NCBI GenBank assembly: GCA_041627475.1
Contig: JBFKQZ010000100.1
Location: 1 to 10,378, forward strand
Length of the DNA stretch: 10,378 bases
Source of the DNA: JBFGFG01 sp041627475
Lineage (GTDB): Bacteria > Actinomycetota > Nitriliruptoria > Nitriliruptorales > Nitriliruptoraceae
Reading direction: 5' to 3'
Numbering within the stretch: the stretch's first letter is position 1; each line of letters opens with the position of its first letter. Positions 6,319 to 10,378 of the stretch are shown piece by piece. The translations under genes were made by a program, and so were the position numbers. A model generated the notes under the pieces. The model worked only from the letters and a program-made list of their open reading frames with translations, was not told where the DNA came from and did not search any database.

Positions 6319-6870
6319 TCAGCGTCCGGGGACCCAGAGGCGCGAGGCAGCCGACGACTGCGACTGCTGCTGGGCCTGCTGCGGCGCCGCTGCGGGGGCG
6401 TCCGCCCCCTCCTCACCCGTCGGTGCGGCGTCGTCGCCGGCCTCGTCGGTGGCGGGCTGTGCCGGCTGCTCGCGCTCCTTGAGCTCGATCGGGGCTGGAC
6501 GGCGCGGCAGGTCGTTCTGCTCGACGTGGCCCTCGGTCGCGGCGTTCACGATCTCCCGCTCGGCCTGGACCTGCGCCATGCGCAGCTGCTGCAGCGCGTC
6601 GTCGACCTGGCCCGTGAGCTGGTCGTCGACCTGGCCCCGCGTCCCGTCGTTGAGCACCGCGACGAGGTCGAGGAGGAGACGGCCGTCGTTGCGACCCATC
6701 TTCACCTGCGCGGCGGTCAGCAGCTCCTGGAGCGCGCCGGCGACGAACTGGTCGACCGGGGTCGCACGCATCTGGCCCATGGCCTGACGCATCTGCTCCT
6801 CGGACGGCTGCTGGGCGCCCATGCCGCCCATGGCGCCCGCGAAGGGGTCCTGTCCGGGGTGCTCACTCAT
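6319..6870 (-). CDS. DUF1844-like protein upstream of infC
   Basis: A 183-residue soluble protein. A Gly/Met/Gln-rich start (MSEHPGQDPFAGAMGG) precedes a helical core at about residues 38-107 (VDQFVAGALQELLTAAQVKMG, then DLVAVLNDGTRG and QVDDALQQLRMAQVQAE). The pattern of a VKMG segment, a central helix and a final LQQLRMAQ helix agrees with DUF1844, a family of unknown function that is typically next to infC in actinobacteria. The tail (about 125-175) is low-complexity Pro/Ala/Glu/Gln and ends SRLWVPGR. ATG 6870 is chosen because GAGAGGA precedes it. A longer in-frame start at 6966 would add an Arg-rich stretch that overlaps the upstream gene's stop region. The function is unknown. The context suggests a link to translation. 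Confidence 0.82.
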   Translation of the reverse strand: MSEHPGQDPFAGAMGGMGAQQPSEEQMRQAMGQMRATPVDQFVAGALQELLTAAQVKMGRNDGRLLLDLVAVLNDGTRGQVDDQLTGQVDDALQQLRMAQVQAEREIVNAATEGHVEQNDLPRRPAPIELKEREQPAQPATDEAGDDAAPTGEEGADAPAAAPQQAQQQSQSSAASRLWVPGR

Positions 6871-6898
6871 GCTCGTGGTCCTCTCGGGGAAACGACGA

Positions 6899-6922
6899 GG
6901 CGGACGCCGACCGGCGTCCGCC
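6899..6922 (-). terminator. GC-rich hairpin between small membrane protein and DUF1844 genes
   Basis: Perfect 10-bp arms (6899-6908 and 6913-6922, GGCGGACGCC and its complement) around a 4-nt loop. On the minus strand it is followed by the mildly T-rich TCGTCGTTTCC. It lies about 15 nt after the upstream gene's stop and about 28 nt before the DUF1844 start. It is a plausible terminator or attenuator for the upstream small gene. Confidence 0.55.
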
Positions 6923-6937
6923 CGTGGGTGTGGCGAC

Positions 6938-7177
6938 TCAGTGGTGGTCGTCCTCGGCCGCCGCACCAGCGCTCGGCAGCAGGATCCACGCGATGACGGC
7001 GACGACGACGCCGACGACGGCGGTCGTGACCAGCTGGTCCATCGAGCCGACGAGGAAGGGGTTCTTGTCGGGGTCCGGCTTGGTGCCGGACGCCGCGAGG
7101 GCCGGCAGCGCGGTCATGACCAGCAGCACCAACGTGGTGGCGGCGGTCGAGAGCGTCCGGAACAGGGTGCGGGGCAT
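6938..7177 (-). CDS. Small secreted/membrane protein of unknown function
   Basis: A 79-residue protein from ATG 7177, with AGGA 9 nt upstream. A GTG at 7207 would add ten residues without a ribosome binding site. It has a signal peptide-like N-terminus (PRTLFRTLS, then TTLVLLVMTALPALAAS) with a likely cleavage after ALA near residue 28. A short hydrophilic linker (GTKPDPDKNPF) follows, then one transmembrane segment (LVTTAVVGVVVAVIAWILLP, about 48-67) and an acidic/His tail ending AEDDHH. If cleaved, the mature protein would be a single-span membrane peptide of about 50 residues. It is divergent from hisE across 148 bp and upstream of the DUF1844 gene. I do not recognise the family. Confidence 0.75.
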   Translation of the reverse strand: MPRTLFRTLSTAATTLVLLVMTALPALAASGTKPDPDKNPFLVGSMDQLVTTAVVGVVVAVIAWILLPSAGAAAEDDHH

Positions 7178-7210
7178 CGCGGATGGTCCTGTGGGTGCGG
7201 GGTCCACACG

Positions 7211-7239
7211 AGACTACCGACCACCCCGGGACGTCTCAC
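7211..7239 (-). promoter_or_regulatory. Candidate promoter for the small membrane protein gene
   Basis: On the minus strand, GTGAGA (7239-7234) and TAGTCT (7216-7211) are spaced by exactly 17 bp. These are partial matches to -35 TTGACA and the actinobacterial -10 pattern TANNNT. They lie about 34 nt upstream of ATG 7177. A moderate guess. Confidence 0.35.
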
Positions 7240-7325
7240 AGGCGCGCCCCCTGTGCGCACGGTCATCGACGTCGGCCGTCCGACCCTCCGCACTACGCTG
7301 CGCGGCCACCGACCCGGGCTGCGAT

Positions 7326-7589
7326 GTGAAGACGTTCGACCAGTTGTTCGCCGAACTGTCCGAGAAGGCCCGAATCCGCCCCGAGGGCTCGGGCACCGTC
7401 GCGGCGCTCGACGCCGGCATCCACGCCATCGGCAAGAAGGTCGTCGAGGAGGCGGCAGAGGTCTGGATGGCCGCAGAGCACGAGCCGCGTGACGCAGCCG
7501 CCGAGGAGATCTCCCAGCTCCTCTACCACCTCCAGGTGCTCATGCTGGCCCTCGACCTCGACCTGGAAGACGTCTACAACCACCTCTGA
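7326..7589 (+). CDS. hisE: Phosphoribosyl-ATP pyrophosphohydrolase
   Basis: Second step of histidine biosynthesis: hydrolyses phosphoribosyl-ATP to phosphoribosyl-AMP and pyrophosphate. The 87 residues run from GTG 7326 (KTFDQLFAELSEKARIRPEGSGTVAALDAGIHAIGKKVVEEAAEVWMAA). The MazG-like all-alpha fold is marked by KKVVEEAAEVW and AAEEISQLLYHLQVLM. The EEISQLLY form agrees with my memory of mycobacterial HisE, which has Q where other bacteria have D. No strong ribosome binding site is present. A TANNNT-type element, TACGCT (7294-7299), lies about 27 bp upstream, so a short leader is likely. The same octamer TACGCTGC occurs upstream of infC. hisG follows after 52 bp. Confidence 0.95.
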   Translation: MKTFDQLFAELSEKARIRPEGSGTVAALDAGIHAIGKKVVEEAAEVWMAAEHEPRDAAAEEISQLLYHLQVLMLALDLDLEDVYNHL

Positions 7590-7641
7590 GCGCGACCAAC
7601 CGACCGCCGAGACCCTCCCCTCCCGTCGTCTGGAGACCCCC

Positions 7642-8487
7642 ATGCTGCGCATCGCCCTGCCCAACAAGGGCTCGCTGTCCGAACCCGCCGACCGGATGCT
7701 GTCGGAGGCCGGCTACCGCACCCGTCGCGACCGGCGCGACCTCGTCCTGGTCGACCCGCGGGCCGACATCGAGTTCTACTTCCTGCGTCCGCGCGACATC
7801 GCGACCTACGTCGCGTCCGGGCGGCTCGACCTCGGGGTGACCGGCCGGGACCTCCTGCTGGACGCCGGCGTCGAGGCCGAGGAGGTCCTGCAGCTCGGGT
7901 TCGGCAGCTCGACGTTCCGCTACGCCGCTCCGAAGGGGACGATGAGCTCGATCGAGGACCTGCGGGGCAAGCGCATCGCCACCTCGTACACCGGTCTGGT
8001 CGAGCAGGACCTCGCGCGGCGTGGCCTGGAGGCCGAGGTCGTGCACCTGGACGGTGCCGTCGAGATCGCCGTGCAGCTCGGCGTGGCGGACGCCGTCGCC
8101 GACGTCGTCTCCACCGGCACGACGCTGCGGCGCGCCGGTCTGGAGATCGTGGGCGATGCGATCCTCGACTCGCAGGCACTGCTGATCGGCCGTGCCGGCC
8201 GGGCCCTCAACGAGGGCGCGGAGCGGTTCGTCCACCGCCTCGAGAGCGTCATCCACGCCCGCGAGTACGTGCTGGTCGACTACGACTGCCCGATGGCGAT
8301 CCTCGACGACGCCCTCGCGGTCACTCCCGGCTTCGAGTCCCCCACGGTCTCCGAGATGGCCGACCCCGAGTGGCGCGCCGTGCGGGCGCTCGTCGCCAAG
8401 CGCGAGGTCCACGCCGCGATGGACGAGCTGTACGCGCTCGGTGCCCGGGCAATCCTCGTGACCGAGCTCCACGGATGTCGTCTGTGA
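7642..8487 (+). CDS. hisG: ATP phosphoribosyltransferase, long form
   Basis: First, committed step of histidine synthesis: joins ATP and PRPP to give phosphoribosyl-ATP. It is normally feedback-inhibited by histidine. The 281 residues are the long HisG type, which needs no HisZ. The two-lobed catalytic region (1-210) starts MLRIALPNKGSLSEP and has GRLDLGVTGRDLLLDAG (60-76). The PRPP-loop signature E141-x5-G-x-A-x2-V-x-D-V-x2-TGxTL162 matches the PROSITE HisG pattern throughout. The ACT-like regulatory domain (about 211-281) includes TPGFESPTVSEMADPEWRAV and ends TELHGCRL. GGAG (7632-7635) sits 6 nt before the ATG. The last four codons and the stop lie inside the first copy of the downstream 23-bp tandem repeat. 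Confidence 0.97.
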   Translation: MLRIALPNKGSLSEPADRMLSEAGYRTRRDRRDLVLVDPRADIEFYFLRPRDIATYVASGRLDLGVTGRDLLLDAGVEAEEVLQLGFGSSTFRYAAPKGTMSSIEDLRGKRIATSYTGLVEQDLARRGLEAEVVHLDGAVEIAVQLGVADAVADVVSTGTTLRRAGLEIVGDAILDSQALLIGRAGRALNEGAERFVHRLESVIHAREYVLVDYDCPMAILDDALAVTPGFESPTVSEMADPEWRAVRALVAKREVHAAMDELYALGARAILVTELHGCRL

Positions 8488-8564
8488 GGACGCGAGGATG
8501 TCGTCTGTGAGGACGCGAGGATGTCGTCTGTGAGGACGCGCGAATGCCGTCTGTAGCAACCTGA
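8473..8564 (+). repeat. 23-bp tandem repeat overlapping hisG stop and leading to the photolyase gene
   Basis: Two exact 23-bp copies (8473-8495, 8496-8518), a third differing only at its last base (8519-8541), and a degenerate fourth (8542-8564, about 15 of 23 matching). The unit starts GGATGTCGTCTGTGAG and ends GACGCGA. Copy 1 encodes the hisG C-terminus GCRL and its TGA. Each unit holds TGAGGA (stop plus ribosome-binding-like GAGGA) and, 7 nt later, the next ATG. Because 23 is not a multiple of 3, ATGs at 8475, 8498 and 8521 each read 11 codons (MSSVRTRGCRL twice, MSSVRTRECRL once) to a stop in the following copy. ATG 8544 reads MPSVAT to TGA 8564. Confidence 0.95.
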
Positions 8565-8573
8565 GGTGCAGCG

Positions 8574-9968
8574 ATGGCGACCAGCATCATCCATGACGAC
8601 CGCATCCAGCGGCTGGACGATGGCGATCGGTCGCCGGACACCGGCGGCAGCCACGTCCTGTACTGGATGCAGGCGTCGGGCCGGGCCGAGCACAACGATG
8701 CGCTCGAGTACGGGGTCCAGACCGCCAACGACCACGGCGTGCCACTGCACGTCGTGTTCGGGCTGACGGCCGACTACCCCGAGGCGTCGGCGCGCCACTA
8801 CCGCTTCCTGCTGGAGGGCCTGGCCGAGGTCGCCACGTCACTCGCGCAGCGCGGCATCCCCTTCGCCGTCCGGCGCGGCATGCCCGCGGACGTCGCCGTC
8901 GACGCGGCGGACGGCGCCGTCGAGGTCGTGACCGACCGTGGCTACCTGCGTCACCTCGTCGCCTGGCGCGAGGAACTGGTCGAGCGGACGGGCGTGCCGG
9001 TGTGGCAGGTCGAGGGCGACGTCGTGGTCCCTGTCGAGGTCGCCAGCGACAAGCGCGAGTACGCGGCACGGACGATCCGGAAGAAGATCAACCGCCGCCG
9101 CGAGGAGTTCCTCACCGAGCTGACGACCACGGCGCTCGACCACACCGGCGACCCGCTCGACGGGCTCGACCTCACCGACGTCGGCGCCGTGCTCGAGGTG
9201 CTCGGGCTGGAGGACCCCGGACCCGGGATCGTCACCGGCGGGACCGCGCAGGCACGTGCCCGGCTGGCGGACTTCCTCGACCACGGCCTGACCGGCTACG
9301 GCGACCGGAAGCCCGACCCCGCCGACGACACGCTGTCGTTCCAGTCGGTCTACCTCCAGTACGGCCAGGTCTCGCCCGTGTGGCTCGCCATGCAGGTCCG
9401 CGACAGCGGCATCGGGAGCGACGAGGACCGCGAGGGGTGGCTGGAGGAGCTCGTCGTCCGACGCGAGCTCGCGCACAACTACGTCACGTTCGAGCCCGCC
9501 TACGACGAGTACGCGTCGCTGCCCGACTGGGCGTTGACCACGCTGGACGAGCACCGCGGCGACGAGCGCGAGCACGTCTACTCCTACGACGAGCTCCGCC
9601 TGGGCCACACGCATGATCGCGCCTGGAACGCCTGCCAGGCGCAGGTGCGCGAGGAGGGCTTCCTCCACAACCACCTGCGCATGTTCTGGGGCAAGCAGGT
9701 CGTGAAGTGGACTGCCTCACCCGAGGAGGCGTACGCGTTCCTGCTCCGCCTCAACAACGAGCACTTCCTCGACGGCCGCTCCCCCAACGCGTTCGCGAAC
9801 GTCGCGTGGATCTTCGGCCTGCACGACCGCGCGTGGCAGGAGACCGACGTCGCCGGCAAGACCCGCCCGATGACGCGCTCCGGCCTCGAGTCCAAGCTCG
9901 GCAAGCGCCGCATGGAGGCATGGATCGACCAGGTCGAACAGGCCCACGGTCCGCTGACCGGCGACTGA
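8574..9968 (+). CDS. Class II CPD photolyase
   Basis: Blue-light-driven flavoenzyme that splits cyclobutane pyrimidine dimers in DNA. The 464 residues have an N-terminal alpha/beta antenna domain (VLYWMQASGRAEHNDALEYG at 28-47, then PLHVVFGL) and a C-terminal FAD domain (LSFQSVYLQYGQVSPVW, EELVVRRELAHNYV at 291-304, and THDRAWNACQ). It continues HNHLRMFWGKQVVKW, NEHFLDGRSPNAFANVAW and GLHDRAWQ. W351, W372 and W379 have the same 21- and 7-residue spacing as the tryptophan electron-transfer triad I recall for Methanosarcina class II photolyase (W360, W381, W388), so photoreduction looks intact. ATG 8574 has GAGGT 6 nt upstream, within the end of the tandem-repeat region 86 bp after hisG. It is probably co-transcribed with hisEG, and no separate promoter is evident. 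Confidence 0.93.
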   Translation: MATSIIHDDRIQRLDDGDRSPDTGGSHVLYWMQASGRAEHNDALEYGVQTANDHGVPLHVVFGLTADYPEASARHYRFLLEGLAEVATSLAQRGIPFAVRRGMPADVAVDAADGAVEVVTDRGYLRHLVAWREELVERTGVPVWQVEGDVVVPVEVASDKREYAARTIRKKINRRREEFLTELTTTALDHTGDPLDGLDLTDVGAVLEVLGLEDPGPGIVTGGTAQARARLADFLDHGLTGYGDRKPDPADDTLSFQSVYLQYGQVSPVWLAMQVRDSGIGSDEDREGWLEELVVRRELAHNYVTFEPAYDEYASLPDWALTTLDEHRGDEREHVYSYDELRLGHTHDRAWNACQAQVREEGFLHNHLRMFWGKQVVKWTASPEEAYAFLLRLNNEHFLDGRSPNAFANVAWIFGLHDRAWQETDVAGKTRPMTRSGLESKLGKRRMEAWIDQVEQAHGPLTGD

Positions 9969-9980
9969 CCGCGCGGTCAG
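9965..9980. promoter_or_regulatory. 16-bp perfect palindrome over the photolyase stop codon
   Basis: CTGACCGCGCGGTCAG is a perfect palindrome that includes the TGA stop of the photolyase gene. As RNA it would form only a 6-bp stem with a GCGC loop and has no T-tract. As DNA it has the look of a dimeric-regulator operator. It may act as a weak bidirectional terminator between converging genes. Confidence 0.45.
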
Positions 9981-9988
9981 GCCGCTGC

Positions 9989-10030
9989 TCAGTCGAGGCA
10001 GAACTCGTTGCCCTCGACGTCCTGCATGAC
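9989..10030 (-). pseudogene. Remnant of a VOC/glyoxalase-family C-terminus
   Basis: On the minus strand, the codons ending at TGA 9991-9989 read VMQDVEGNEFCLD, closely matching the common DPEGNEFC ending of VOC (glyoxalase/bleomycin-resistance) proteins. Upstream in the same frame the sequence becomes Arg/Pro-rich (RQRRPTPVVPRLRPS) with no family resemblance, and there is no room for the missing 100 or so residues before the HNH gene. I read it as the tail of a deleted gene. The remaining stretch 10031-10104 holds nothing I can assign. Confidence 0.5.
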
Positions 10031-10104
10031 GCTCGGCCGAAGACGTGGGACAACTGGAGTTGGCCGCCGCTGCCGGGCCTGTTGCGAACGGCCCAGCACT
10101 GACG

Positions 10105-10122
10105 CCCCCACCACGGTGGGGG
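10105..10122 (-). terminator. GC hairpin after the HNH gene
   Basis: CCCCCAC, a 4-base CACG loop and GTGGGGG form a strong stem directly next to the HNH gene's stop codon (TGA 10125-10123). There is no T-tract, so it is a GC-type terminator or 3'-end stabiliser. It also lies beyond the photolyase gene on the other strand and could stop transcription from both sides. Confidence 0.55.
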
Positions 10123-10378
10123 TCAACGGGCCGACACGACTTCCGGCGGCGACTCGGCTCGAGGTCGGGTGCCGCGGGGGTAGGTCGTGTGCACCGCGCG
10201 GCCCGAGGGTGACCGGCGCAGCTCGAACCTGCCGGTCTGCCCGTCGAGGTGGGGGTGCCAGAACGTCGAGTGCAGCCTGCGGTGGTGCCTGCGGCAGAGC
10301 GACAGCAGGTTGTCGACCCGGTGGTCGCGCGGGTCCTCGTTCAGATGGTGGACATCGCAGTGCGCCACGGGTGCCCGG
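10123..10378 (-). CDS. HNH endonuclease, C-terminal part (5' end outside window)
   Basis: The minus-strand frame is open to the window edge (RAPVAHCDVHHL) and ends at TGA 10123, giving about 84 residues. The HNH motif is AHCDVHHLNEDPRDHRVDNLLSLCRRHHRRLH: the HH pair, the central Asn in VDNLLSLC and the final HH ahead of RLH. This is the C-terminal nuclease module of the DUF222-associated HNH proteins (13E12-like) that are abundant and multicopy in actinobacteria. The tail (about the last 45 residues, FWHPHLDGQTGRFELRRSP onward) is less conserved. GTG 10368 lies inside the motif and is not the true start. These genes are often mobile-associated, but no element ends are visible here. The role of the family in the cell is unclear. 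Confidence 0.85.
   Translation of the reverse strand, partial: RAPVAHCDVHHLNEDPRDHRVDNLLSLCRRHHRRLHSTFWHPHLDGQTGRFELRRSPSGRAVHTTYPRGTRPRAESPPEVVSAR

Noticed and set aside
7540..8559. Minus-strand 339-codon frame
   Set aside because: Antisense to hisG, with no ribosome binding site or family match.
8473..8564. CRISPR array
   Set aside because: The repeats are directly contiguous with no spacers, and no cas genes are present.
8838..9674. Minus-strand 278-codon frame
   Set aside because: Antisense shadow of the photolyase gene.
9707..10102. Plus-strand 131-codon frame crossing the photolyase end
   Set aside because: It overlaps the conserved photolyase C-terminus out of frame, and its tail has no recognisable domain.
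1..10378. tRNA or rRNA genes
   Set aside because: No cloverleaf with a GTTCGAATC-like T arm and no rRNA segment was recognised on either strand.

Overview
This is a very GC-rich chromosomal segment from an actinobacterium. The evidence is its strong G/C third-position bias, a DUF1844-like gene next to infC, an actinobacterial-type HisE and long-form HisG, and HNH nuclease remains of the DUF222-associated type. The gene order DUF1844, infC, rpmI, rplT, SpoU methyltransferase, sensor kinase, pheS, pheT matches what I recall for Streptomyces and relatives. A deep-branching class such as Nitriliruptoria is possible, but the sequence alone does not settle it.

Minus strand, 7177 down to 1: a translation-machinery block. 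It starts with a small secreted/membrane protein of unknown function and a DUF1844-like protein. Then come infC (IF3, apparently starting at ATC), rpmI (L35) and rplT (L20), a SpoU-family 2'-O-ribose RNA methyltransferase, a soluble PAS histidine kinase, pheS, and pheT, whose 3' end lies outside the window. The spacings between rplT and the methyltransferase (5 bp) and between the methyltransferase and the kinase (12 bp) suggest one operon. The infC leader holds three successive inverted repeats, another lies between infC and rpmI, and a 36-codon frame exactly bridges pheS and pheT.

Plus strand, 7326 to 9968: hisE and hisG (the pyrophosphohydrolase and phosphoribosyltransferase steps of histidine synthesis), then a class II CPD photolyase. 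A 23-bp tandem repeat begins inside the last codons of hisG and runs almost to the photolyase start. It creates a chain of tiny frames, each with its stop just before the next ribosome binding site.

Right end, 9969 to 10378: a perfect palindrome over the photolyase stop codon, a short minus-strand remnant resembling the C-terminus of a VOC/glyoxalase protein, a GC-rich hairpin, and the 3' part of an HNH endonuclease gene entering from beyond the window.

Most of the window is conserved housekeeping. The unusual signals lie in the gaps: the hisG-photolyase repeat, the pheS-pheT bridge frame, and the inverted repeats of the infC operon. No gap exceeds 300 bases.
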